From Paraflavitalea pollutisoli (GTDB taxonomy: Bacteria > Bacteroidota > Bacteroidia > Chitinophagales > Chitinophagaceae), in the NCBI RefSeq assembly GCF_029360705.1, contig NZ_JARKMX010000004.1:558001-622000 (forward strand): 64,000 nt of DNA, read 5' to 3'. Positions 42,554 through 50,048 of this stretch are shown piece by piece. Numbering within the stretch: position 1 is the first letter of the stretch; each line of letters starts with the position of its first letter. Below the pieces are notes generated by a model. The model was not told where the DNA came from and ran no database searches. It worked only from the letters and a program-made list of their open reading frames with translations. The position numbers were made by a program, and so were the translations under genes.

Positions 42554-43582
42554 ATGAAATGGTTCTGGAAATACCTGTTTCCCGCTTTGTATGGATTGTT
42601 GATCTACTTCACCATCCGGCTCATCAATGATACCTTGTCATATGATCCGTTTTGGGATCGTTCGTGGAAGCTGAATGCCTTTGAAATGTTTTGCAGCGTA
42701 GTTATGGCGTATATCATGGTGTATGCCCTGCAACGGCTGTTCCGGTATTTCGACCGGTCATTGGCTACCGGCGTGGGCTACAAAACGGTGCTGCATGAAT
42801 TGCTGTGGGTGTTTATCGTGACGGAGGTGAGCGTCAACCTGTTGATGACGCCGATGGCTGCGCTGACAGACGATGGGTTATCGATCGGCGACGCGGCGAT
42901 CATCAATGTCATCCCGGTAATGTACAACCTGATCTACTATACTGTCGTGCGGGCCAACAAGCTGCTGAAGGCTTATATCGACAAGCAAATGCAGCTGGAG
43001 AAGATCACCAATGACCAATTGCAAACCGAACTGAAATTCCTGAAGGCCCAATACCATCCGCATTTCCTGTTCAATGCGCTCAATACCGTGTATTTTCAAA
43101 TGGATGACGATATCCAGGCGGCGAAGCGCAGCATTGAAAAATTCTCAGGGTTGCTGCGTTACCAGCTGTACGACCAGCAGCAAACGGTGCCCCTGAGCCA
43201 GGAAATACAATACCTGCAGAACTTCATCGAACTACAACAGGTACGTACGTCGGATAAACTGCAGCTGAATGTTCACTTCGACAGCGGGCTGAATGGTCAG
43301 CAGATCTATCCCCTGCTGTTGTTGCCCCTGGTAGAAAATGCTTTTAAATATGTAGGTGGCCGTTACCAGTTGCGCATCGATGCCCGGTTGGTCCACGACA
43401 AACTGGTGTTTGCCGTGGAGAACAATGTGCCGGAACATATACCGGTGAAAGTGGATAGCGGCATAGGCCTCGAAAACTTGAAGCGCAGGCTGGAACTGTT
43501 GTATGCGGGTAAGAGTACCTTGACGACAGCAAAAAAAGGCGATGTTTTTCATGCTGAATTGCACATAAACCTGGAACGATGA
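42554..43582 (+). CDS. LytS-type sensor histidine kinase
   Basis: ATG at 42554 (MKWFWKYLFPALYGLLIYF) is taken over the TTG at 42551. 342 residues with four membrane helices (about 8-26, 40-62, 80-101, 113-133) and a His_kinase domain with His170 in 'QYHPHFLFNALNTVYF'. The N-box reads 'PLVENAFKYVGG', where family members usually have NAFKHG, so nucleotide binding may differ. Overlaps the downstream LytTR gene by 4 nt. Belongs to a tandem of two such pairs in 42.5-46.1 kb. Confidence 0.9.
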   Translation: MKWFWKYLFPALYGLLIYFTIRLINDTLSYDPFWDRSWKLNAFEMFCSVVMAYIMVYALQRLFRYFDRSLATGVGYKTVLHELLWVFIVTEVSVNLLMTPMAALTDDGLSIGDAAIINVIPVMYNLIYYTVVRANKLLKAYIDKQMQLEKITNDQLQTELKFLKAQYHPHFLFNALNTVYFQMDDDIQAAKRSIEKFSGLLRYQLYDQQQTVPLSQEIQYLQNFIELQQVRTSDKLQLNVHFDSGLNGQQIYPLLLLPLVENAFKYVGGRYQLRIDARLVHDKLVFAVENNVPEHIPVKVDSGIGLENLKRRLELLYAGKSTLTTAKKGDVFHAELHINLER

Positions 43583-44274
43583 CAAGAACAATCAGTTGTA
43601 TCATTACTGACGACGAACCACTGGCCCGTAAAGGGCTGCAGGGTTATGTGGAGAAGATCGATTTCCTGCAGCTGGCGGGTGTTTGCGAAGATGCCCTGCA
43701 ATTGAATAGCCTGTTACGTCAGCAACCGGTCGACCTGCTGTTCCTCGATATTGAAATGCCTTATATCACAGGCATTGAATTTTTGCAGCAAACCTCCCAT
43801 CCACCGAAAGTCATCTTCACGACAGCGTATGAGCAGTATGCCATCCGGGGGTATGAATTGGATGTACTGGATTACCTGCTGAAACCCATCCCCTTTGAAC
43901 GGTTTTTGAAGGCGGCCAATAAAGCGTATGATTATTTCCAGCCATCGACGTCGGGTGAGCGGGACCACCTGTTTGTGAAGACCGATAGCCGGTTGGAAAA
44001 GGTTCGTTTTGCCGACATCCTGTTGGTGGAGGCCATGGAAAACTATGTCGCCATCTACGTGGGCGATAAAAAGCTGATCACCCATTCTACCTTAAAGGGT
44101 TTGCAGGATAGCCTGCCGCCGGGGCGGTTTATCCAGCCGCATAAGTCGTACCTGGTCAATCTGGAGGCCATTGGTGCCGTGGAAGGAAATATCCTGCATG
44201 TGGGCCGTTACCAGGTCCCGATCTCAAAATACCAGAAGGATGAGGTGATGGGAAAGATCGGGTATCGTAAGTAA
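43579..44274 (+). CDS. LytTR-family response regulator
   Basis: 231 residues: receiver with Asp57 ('LLFLDIEMPYITG') and Lys in 'DYLLKPIPF', short linker, LytTR DNA-binding domain (about 130-228: 'LVEAMENYVAIYVGDKKLITHSTLKGLQDSLPPGRFIQPHKSYLVN'). The ATG overlaps the kinase stop by 4 nt. Paralogue of 16154 and 45430. Targets unknown; the adjacent acyltransferase is a candidate by proximity. Confidence 0.9.
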   Translation: MTRTISCIITDDEPLARKGLQGYVEKIDFLQLAGVCEDALQLNSLLRQQPVDLLFLDIEMPYITGIEFLQQTSHPPKVIFTTAYEQYAIRGYELDVLDYLLKPIPFERFLKAANKAYDYFQPSTSGERDHLFVKTDSRLEKVRFADILLVEAMENYVAIYVGDKKLITHSTLKGLQDSLPPGRFIQPHKSYLVNLEAIGAVEGNILHVGRYQVPISKYQKDEVMGKIGYRK

Positions 44275-44381
44275 GCGATTGGTAGCGAGTAGGTTGGCAG
44301 GTAATTGGTTGTTCATGGGGACCAAGCTGCGGTTAGTACAATTTTACCGGTTGTGATCGGCTTTTTTACGATTTTTATACA

Positions 44382-45458
44382 GTGAAGAACAGACTGCGAT
44401 TACACTTGCTTTTTTGGCTGGCTTACATCGTGCACGAGAATATCCTCGAGTATGCCTGGTTCCAATCTTATTTTCCTTCGCTGGAACCGGGAGCGCGCGC
44501 CTGGTTGGCCTTTAAAACGGTCTTATGTATTCTGCCGCCGAAGGTCTTATTTGCTTATTTTCTGTTGTGGGCGGTAGGACGTGGTCTCAACCGCAGCAGG
44601 GATATACCGTGGTTGATTCCCGCCACCACCCTGGCGCTGGCCGCTGCCGTGACCTTTTACCGGGCGATCTTATATTACTATGCGGTGCCGTTGATGTTGA
44701 ACAATGCGTGGAAGGAGATCAGTCTGTTTGCGCTCGGCAGGGTGCTGAATGCCTTTATCGATATCAGCCTGGTAGCTGCCTGTGCGGTGGCGATGAAGTT
44801 TCTCCGGTTGAGCTGGCTAAGTCGCATGCGGGAAAAGAAGCTGATGCAGGAAAAGCTAGAGGCGGAACTGAAGTTTCTGCGCACGCAAACGAACCCCCAT
44901 TTTCTGTTCAATACGCTGAACAATATTTATGCGCTGGCGCGTAAGAAATCGGACGATACAGCAGATGTGGTGATGAAACTGGCAAAGTTGCTGCGGTTTA
45001 TGCTGTACGAGTCGCGTAAGCAACGGATACCGTTGAGTGTGGAGATCCGGATGATCGAAGATTACCTGGAATTGGAAAAGATCCGGTACAGCGACCGGCT
45101 GACGATCCGGTTCGAAAAAGAGATCGACGATGCCTCCCACCCTATTGCACCATTGCTGTTGCTGCCCTTTATCGAGAATGCTTTCAAGCATGGGGCGAGT
45201 GAAACGCGCTTCGATTCCTTTATCCATATCAAAGTGGCTTTGCAGGAAGGAGTGCTGGATTTTAGTATCGATAACTCGAAGGAAGAAAATGGGGATACTT
45301 CGGTGACGGAAAACATCGGGTTGAGCAATGTGCGGCGGCAGTTGGAACTGATGTACCAGGAGCACGACCTGCAGGTAGCGAATCACCGGGAGGAATTCCG
45401 GGTTCACTTAACCATTAACCTTAACAACGATGCAACGATATCATTGTCTCATTATTGA
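44382..45458 (+). CDS. LytS-type sensor histidine kinase
   Basis: GTG start at 44382 (MKNRLRLHLLFWLAYIVHENI). 358 residues with four membrane helices and the His_kinase domain: phospho-acceptor His173 in 'QTNPHFLFNTLNNIYALARKKSD' and a canonical N-box 'PFIENAFKHG'. The 'ALARKKSD' after the H-box is shared with the 15145 kinase and not with its neighbour at 42554, so the neighbouring pair did not arise by a recent tandem duplication. Overlaps the next gene by 29 nt. Confidence 0.9.
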   Translation: MKNRLRLHLLFWLAYIVHENILEYAWFQSYFPSLEPGARAWLAFKTVLCILPPKVLFAYFLLWAVGRGLNRSRDIPWLIPATTLALAAAVTFYRAILYYYAVPLMLNNAWKEISLFALGRVLNAFIDISLVAACAVAMKFLRLSWLSRMREKKLMQEKLEAELKFLRTQTNPHFLFNTLNNIYALARKKSDDTADVVMKLAKLLRFMLYESRKQRIPLSVEIRMIEDYLELEKIRYSDRLTIRFEKEIDDASHPIAPLLLLPFIENAFKHGASETRFDSFIHIKVALQEGVLDFSIDNSKEENGDTSVTENIGLSNVRRQLELMYQEHDLQVANHREEFRVHLTINLNNDATISLSHY

Positions 45459-46146
45459 AGACGAGCCGCTGGCAGCGGAGGTGCTGCAGGATTATATCCG
45501 GCAGGTACCTTTCCTGGAATTGAAGGGCGTGGCCAGTGATGCAATCTATGCCATGGAACTCATGCAGCAGCAACCGGTGGACCTGATCTTCCTCGATATT
45601 CATTTACCGAAGCTGAAAGGGTTCGATTTTATCCGTACGCTGAAGCAGCCGCCTCATATCATCATCACCTCGGCTTACCACGAGTATGCATTACAGGGCT
45701 ATGAATACAATGTGGTGGATTACCTGCTGAAGCCGATCGAGTTCAGCCGTTTTCTGATGGCAGTCAACAAGCTGAAGCAATCGCCTGTACCGGCGGTCAG
45801 CATTCATACGCTGCTGGCACCGGCTGAACGTGCTTACCTGTTCTTCAATGTGAGCAAGAAAAAGGTGAAGGTCTACCTGGATGAGATCCTGTACATCGAG
45901 AGCCTGAAGGAGTATATCCGTATTTACACGAAGACCAAGAATATCCTAACCAAGTTTCAGTTGGGCCAGATCGAAGAGATGCTGGCGAAAAACAATTTCG
46001 TACGGATCCACCGGTCGTTTATCGTGGCCAAGGACAAGGTGGATGCGTTTACTGCCACGGATGTGGAGATCAATGGCAAGCAGATCCCGATTGGCCGCAG
46101 CTATAAAGAATTGGTGCAGGCGGTGCTGGAGAAAAGCACGGGATGA
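45430..46146 (+). CDS. LytTR-family response regulator
   Basis: 238 residues: receiver with Asp56 ('LIFLDIHLPKLKG') and Lys in 'DYLLKPIEF', then LytTR domain (about 140-235: 'YLDEILYIESLKEYIRIYTKTKNILTKFQLGQIEEMLAKNNFVRIHRSFIV'). Starts within the last 29 nt of its partner kinase. Its first helix and beta-strand order are those of the other two LytTR regulators in the window, so cross-regulation is possible. No target site identified. Confidence 0.9.
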   Translation: MQRYHCLIIEDEPLAAEVLQDYIRQVPFLELKGVASDAIYAMELMQQQPVDLIFLDIHLPKLKGFDFIRTLKQPPHIIITSAYHEYALQGYEYNVVDYLLKPIEFSRFLMAVNKLKQSPVPAVSIHTLLAPAERAYLFFNVSKKKVKVYLDEILYIESLKEYIRIYTKTKNILTKFQLGQIEEMLAKNNFVRIHRSFIVAKDKVDAFTATDVEINGKQIPIGRSYKELVQAVLEKSTG

Positions 46147-46377
46147 GGGTGTGTGAAGGACTGTGGCGGCCGCGTTGTGGGTTGCTGGTACAGCAGCAGG
46201 TAGTTGCTCTGAATGACGGATTGGGGCGGATGAATGACGGTCGCGCAATACCCGGTGACATAATGCAAACGGAAAAGGTGTCTGGTGGACGGATCAGCGA
46301 TACTCGTTGATTAGTGCCGAAGGCCGTGCAACAACAAGATGGGTTCAAGTATCTTATCAAAGTATAGCAGTATAGCC
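46147..46377. other. Intergenic stretch before the 46378 remnant
   Basis: 231 bases between the LytTR gene and the broken secreted-protein frame. A possible -35/-7 type promoter was not identified and no RNA structure stands out. Together with 46378-46658 it makes a region of about 510 bases without an intact annotated gene. Confidence 0.5.
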
Positions 46378-46590
46378 ATGAAAAAAATGATGATCCCCCC
46401 TCGTGCTGGTGACGGGCATGTTGTGCCTGGCCCCGGTACGAGGGCATGTGGGGCACTGGACGTTGCCTTGTGCACACAGGCACCAGCCACCAGAGCGGGA
46501 ACCCTTGCCGGTCGAGCTGTTGTGGTGGCGTTCCGGCGCTTTGTAAAGCCATTGCGGCCGGCGAAGCACCGGGTTTTGTTGGTGTACGGG

Positions 46591-46612
46591 GAACAGGTCT
46601 CGGGACCTGTTC
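46591..46612 (+). terminator. First of two tandem hairpins
   Basis: Perfect 9-bp stem GAACAGGTC / GACCTGTTC (46591-46599 and 46604-46612) with a four-base loop. No T-run follows directly; the next hairpin begins four bases later. Confidence 0.5.
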
Positions 46613-46616
46613 ATGG

Positions 46617-46649
46617 AAACCGGCCGTCTACTGGTGACGGGCCGGTTTT
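46617..46649 (+). terminator. Second tandem hairpin with T tail
   Basis: Stem AAACCGGCC / GGCCGGTTT (46617-46625 and 46640-46648) continued inwards by GTC / GAC, with one bulge, followed by TTTTG. It probably ends the transcript starting near 46378. Confidence 0.65.
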
Positions 46650-46658
46650 GTGGCGTCG

Positions 46659-47051
46659 TTATTGATTGGCGCTGCCCGCCAACTTTTGTGTCCTGTTTCG
46701 CACGATGATGCATTTATCTTCGCCTACTTCTTTCAGCCCGTACTCATAGCAGTAGTAGTAAGTTTCCTTGTCTTTATTGGTAAACGAGCTGGTGAAGAAA
46801 TCGAACCGGTATCCCATTTTGGCCAGCTCGGATTTTGAGCGGGCAGTCGCTTTTTCTACACCAGTCATGGCCTCCTCCAGGATACGCCTGTTGCGCCGGA
46901 GTATGTTGTTGACATTGCGTACGTAATTGATGGAGTCGCTGTTGAGCTGGTTATTGTACTGGTTGCGGCAGGCGTCGTCGCAAAACTTCTTATCGATCCT
47001 TCCTTTGATATTTCTTCCACAAGCAAGGCAGGTCCTGGTTTCTTCGTTCAT
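46659..47051 (-). CDS. Zinc-ribbon protein, conserved in Bacteroidota
   Basis: ATG at 47051 (MNEETRTCLACGRNIKGRIDKKFCDDAC) is chosen because it starts the zinc-ribbon; 130 residues. Cys8-Cys11 and Cys24-Cys28 form a CxxC...CxxxC site for one zinc ion. Residues 30-75 are a basic helical stretch (VRNVNNILRRNRRILEEAM), and the C-terminal part (about 80-130) is a compact domain with 'GYRFDFFTSSF'. Likely a nucleic-acid-binding or ribosome-associated protein, but the family is uncharacterised. Divergent from ssb across a promoter region with a palindrome at 47127. Confidence 0.78.
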   Translation of the reverse strand: MNEETRTCLACGRNIKGRIDKKFCDDACRNQYNNQLNSDSINYVRNVNNILRRNRRILEEAMTGVEKATARSKSELAKMGYRFDFFTSSFTNKDKETYYYCYEYGLKEVGEDKCIIVRNRTQKLAGSANQ

Positions 47052-47126
47052 GATTAATTTTTTATGCACAGAATGGGTTCTTCCTGGCAATACGCCAGCT
47101 TTTCAGGAATTGGGGTGGGGAGTAGC

Positions 47127-47167
47127 CGTTTGTAAGCGCTTACAAACGTTTACAAACACTTACATCC
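47127..47167. promoter_or_regulatory. LacI-type palindromic operator with phased repeats
   Basis: A perfect 22-bp palindrome at 47127-47148 has the core TGTAAGCGCTTACA, the symmetric form recognised by many LacI/GalR-type repressors (CcpA cre class). TTACAAAC recurs at 47140 and 47150, and TTACATCC at 47160, that is, at 10-bp intervals on one face of the helix. A second palindrome-like TACAAACGTTTACA overlaps at 47141-47154. It sits between the divergent Zn-ribbon and ssb genes. No LacI-type gene is in the window. Confidence 0.6.
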
Positions 47168-47276
47168 GACTATAAACGACAAATAACCGACTACGGATTT
47201 CGGCGGGGTGCACATTTGTGGTGTCGCCGGGAGGTTGTGAACGGCGGTATCAAAAAGTTTCCATCATAAATTAAAC

Positions 47277-47681
47277 ATGTCAATTATGTACGCTTTAAGA
47301 AACAAAGTTCAGTTGATCGGTCACCTGGGTAATATGCCTGAAATAAGGACTACAGAAAAGGGTAAAAAATGGGCGCGTATTTCTTTGGCGACACACGAGC
47401 GTTATAAAAATATGCTGGGTGAGAAGGTCACAGAAACGCAATGGCACCAATTGGTGGCCTGGGGTAAGGTGGCTGATATTGTCGAGAAGTTTCTGACGAA
47501 GGGCAAAGAGATTGCCATCGAGGGAAAACTGGTGAACCGGAGCTATACTGATAAAGAAGGCATCAAACGGTACACCACGGAGATATTGGTCAGCGAGCTG
47601 TTGCTGCTGGGCAGTGCCCGGCCAGGCGACTCGGAGCGGGCTGTACCTGCCGAGGTGCAGTTGATGGAGGTTACAGCCTGA
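47277..47681 (+). CDS. ssb: Single-stranded DNA-binding protein, short form
   Basis: 134 residues; OB-fold with 'NKVQLIGHLGNMPEIRTTEKGKKWARISLATHERYKN', 'TQWHQLVAWGKVADIVEKFLTKGKEIAIEGKLVNRSYTDKEGIKRYTTEILVSELLLLG', all standard SSB elements. The start could be 47277 or 47286; both give the same domain. It ends in 'AVPAEVQLMEVTA' and lacks the acidic DDxPF-type tail through which SSB recruits partner proteins. So it may be a second, specialised SSB rather than the replicative one. Preceded by a palindromic operator; monocistronic. Confidence 0.88.
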   Translation: MSIMYALRNKVQLIGHLGNMPEIRTTEKGKKWARISLATHERYKNMLGEKVTETQWHQLVAWGKVADIVEKFLTKGKEIAIEGKLVNRSYTDKEGIKRYTTEILVSELLLLGSARPGDSERAVPAEVQLMEVTA

Positions 47682-48096
47682 TCAGTTACTTGATAAATGT
47701 ATTACTACGTGGCGGGGTTAGTTCCGGTGGCCATGGGTAGGTTGGGTGGTTGAGGCCTGATTAGTTAGCTCTTGGGTAATCAATTGAAGCCGACTGTATA
47801 CTCCCCTTGTTGGTTTGTTTCATGGTTCAACATAGCGGCGCCAGGCGGCGCATCCGTACGCTTGAAAACTGGCAAAGTGCGCAACCGGTGCCCTGGGTAA
47901 AGGCAACACGGCTTGTGTACTTTGCTTTTTGATGTTGTTCAGCGGCAGATAAGGCTTGCGGGTTGGGCCCATGATCGATCCTGCCATCACGCCTGGTCAT
48001 TGTTTTGCCACGTTTCAAGGAGAGATCAGGCGTACATGAATGGCTTGATTTGCCGGAGATCATTGACTATTCTATTTTTAATTAAACTTTTTGCTG
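47682..48096. other. Non-coding 415-base region
   Basis: I see no gene. The stretch near 47836-47856 has GGCGC-rich repeats, and a minus-strand frame at 47827-48063 shows no domain or signal. No terminator-like hairpin for ssb was recognised. Confidence 0.5.
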
Positions 48097-49521
48097 ATGC
48101 GTTTGAGCAAGCTATTTATAGGCGGGTTTCTTTTTCTGGGGTTGTTGATCGCCGGGTTCATCCTGTTACTCAGGAGTTGCCTGGCCCAGTTTGACGAACG
48201 TTTTGCACTGGCGCCCGTATTGTATTTCGAGCGGGATGGCCGTAGTGTATTGTTTAGCCTGGTGCAATATGATGAAACGAATAATTATTCGCGGAATGGT
48301 GGCATGGTCAATAAATCGGTCACCACCAGCTACCTGGTACAACAGCAGGATGGCGTAACAGGTGCGCGGCAGGCAATGCGGGAAATAAAAGAACACCGTG
48401 ATATTAAGAATTTCCCGGTGGATGTGCTGGGTGCGTCGGGGCAATTGGCCTGGGTATTTATGGGTGAATTGATGGCTTTCGATCCCTTTACGCTGAAGGT
48501 AAAAGCCGATGTATCGATACTGGAGCGCAGTAACCCATCGCTGAAAGGAAAGTTTCCCGCCGAGCGGCGGTACTATCAATTTGATCCGGCTGATGGGCAG
48601 CTCTATTTTACAGCCAGTGATGGCTCGAAATGGCAATTGAATACCACAACGCTGGCGGCAGTTGCCAGTGACCGTGATCCCGATAAAAACGCTTTTACTG
48701 CAGCCAAAGAGTCGGTAGAGCAAGCGATCGTATTGAATCGCGGCCAGCAGGATTCGCTGTATAAAAACGAATACCCTGGCAAATTATATAGCCAGGGTAA
48801 GATCAGCGCGTCGGAATACCAGCGTCGCCAGATAGCTTTTGCGGCCCATCAAAAAGCGCTTTACCGGGAACGGGATAGCCTGTACCAGGTGCAATCGGTG
48901 CTGCGCACCGAGGAGTCGCAGTCGAGGCAACTGGAGTCGGCCATTGCGTCTCTGCAACGATCGCACCCTTCTTTTTCGCAGATCAAGGTGAACCAGGACA
49001 CCATCGACGGACGATGGATGGGATTATATGATCGTGAGGAGTTTGAGCAATTGTATGACCGGGTGGCGTGGCGACCGGCGTATGAAGAGGCGGCACGCCG
49101 ACAGTTGTATGTGGGAGAATGGTCGACGGGGCGGAATGGCGACTTGCTGATTGATAAAGAGAAGGCACGTGTACAGGTGCCTGATGTCTATTTCCTGGAG
49201 GCTGGTTTTCTGGTCGACAAAAAGACGGCATTGCCCATCCGGTTATCCGGACCTGCGGGTTACCTGGTAATACACAAGGATAAGATCGGTCGCGAAGGGT
49301 TGATCCAGGTGACGCGGATTGGGCTGGATGGGAAGGCGATCTGGAAATTATCTTCGGGGCTTGCTGATTGGGTAGATTGGCTCTACACGGGCCGGCAATT
49401 ATTTCTCCTGGGCGTGAGTAATCCGGAGCTGTCGGGCACGCAGGCGAATCTGTTGCAGGTGGTCGATCTGGCGACCGGCAAGGTGAGTAGTTATGATTAC
49501 TTCGAGGATCGGGGGAAATAG
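48097..49521 (+). CDS. Large membrane-anchored protein, function unknown
   Basis: The ATG at 48097 (MRLSKLFIGGFLFLGLLIAGFILL) is taken over a TTG at 48091. 474 residues. The N-terminal hydrophobic helix (about 7-28) is uncleaved or a signal anchor; the bulk (about 30-474) is soluble, with beta-rich blocks including 'PVLYFERDGRSVLFSLVQYDE', 'AWVFMGELMAFDPFTLKV' and 'YYQFDPADGQLYFTASDGSKWQLNTTTL' that look like a WD/PQQ-type propeller, interrupted by a long coiled-coil helix (about 205-285). I do not recognise the family with certainty. Probably faces the periplasm. Monocistronic. Confidence 0.65.
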   Translation: MRLSKLFIGGFLFLGLLIAGFILLLRSCLAQFDERFALAPVLYFERDGRSVLFSLVQYDETNNYSRNGGMVNKSVTTSYLVQQQDGVTGARQAMREIKEHRDIKNFPVDVLGASGQLAWVFMGELMAFDPFTLKVKADVSILERSNPSLKGKFPAERRYYQFDPADGQLYFTASDGSKWQLNTTTLAAVASDRDPDKNAFTAAKESVEQAIVLNRGQQDSLYKNEYPGKLYSQGKISASEYQRRQIAFAAHQKALYRERDSLYQVQSVLRTEESQSRQLESAIASLQRSHPSFSQIKVNQDTIDGRWMGLYDREEFEQLYDRVAWRPAYEEAARRQLYVGEWSTGRNGDLLIDKEKARVQVPDVYFLEAGFLVDKKTALPIRLSGPAGYLVIHKDKIGREGLIQVTRIGLDGKAIWKLSSGLADWVDWLYTGRQLFLLGVSNPELSGTQANLLQVVDLATGKVSSYDYFEDRGK

Positions 49522-49529
49522 ATTGGCAT

Positions 49530-50048
49530 TTATAGTTCTTTCTTCATCAGCCAATCCGTTTGCGGGTCATCTCCGAGGGCGAAGATATGGTCGTCGAATT
49601 TGGTAAAGCCCCATTTGGTATAGAAGTCGATGGCGCGTTGGTTGTGTTCCCATACGCCCAGCCAGATGATTTGCATGCCCAGTTTGCGGGCCACTTCGAT
49701 GCAATGTTCGATCAGGATACTACCCACTCCCCTGCCGATCATTTTGCTGATGGTATAAATGCGGGCGATTTCGATGGAAGGCGCTTCGCCAAGGGCGGTT
49801 GGGTTGGGCGATTCGCGCAGGCGTGTATAACCGACCACTTCGCCTTCGATTTCGGCCAATAAAAAAATGCTATTGGGATCGTATAACTCTGCCATCAGCT
49901 TTTCCCGGGAGAACTGATCGTTCATGAATTTCTCCATGTTCTCCGGAGTATTGTCGGCAGCAAAGGTTTCATAAAAAGTAGCACGGCTGATATCGGCAAC
50001 AAGGGCCGCATCAGCCGTAGACGCTAATCTTATGGTAACGGTACTCAT
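49530..50048 (-). CDS. GNAT-family N-acetyltransferase
   Basis: ATG at 50048 overlaps the thiolase stop by 4 nt (ATGA), so start 50048 is chosen over 50090; 172 residues. GNAT fold: 'VTIRLASTADAALVADIS', motif A with the acetyl-CoA pyrophosphate loop 'RIYTISKMIGRGVGSILIEHCIEVARK' (Gly-Arg-Gly-Val-Gly), and 'WLGVWEHNQRAIDFYTKWGF' (motif B). Transfers acetyl from acetyl-CoA to an amine; the acceptor is not known. Translationally coupled to the thiolase. Confidence 0.88.
   Translation of the reverse strand: MSTVTIRLASTADAALVADISRATFYETFAADNTPENMEKFMNDQFSREKLMAELYDPNSIFLLAEIEGEVVGYTRLRESPNPTALGEAPSIEIARIYTISKMIGRGVGSILIEHCIEVARKLGMQIIWLGVWEHNQRAIDFYTKWGFTKFDDHIFALGDDPQTDWLMKKEL

Larger units (their letters stand above)
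46378..46665 (+). pseudogene. Possible secreted small protein broken at a C6 tract
   Basis: As read, the ATG at 46378 gives MKKMMIPPRAGDGHVV and 95 residues with no signal peptide. If the run of six C at 46395-46400 had five, the frame would be MKKMMIPLVLVTGMLCLAPVRG, a good signal peptide, then GHVGHWTLPCAHRHQPPERE and a stop at 46546 (55 residues). A contraction of a homopolymer is a common sequencing or slippage error. Two strong hairpins follow at 46591 and 46617, so the unit is probably transcribed. Could also be two chance frames. Confidence 0.35.

Noticed and set aside
47827-48063. 78-codon minus-strand frame before the 48097 gene
   Set aside because: No domain, signal or ribosome site; composition follows the local GC-rich repeats.
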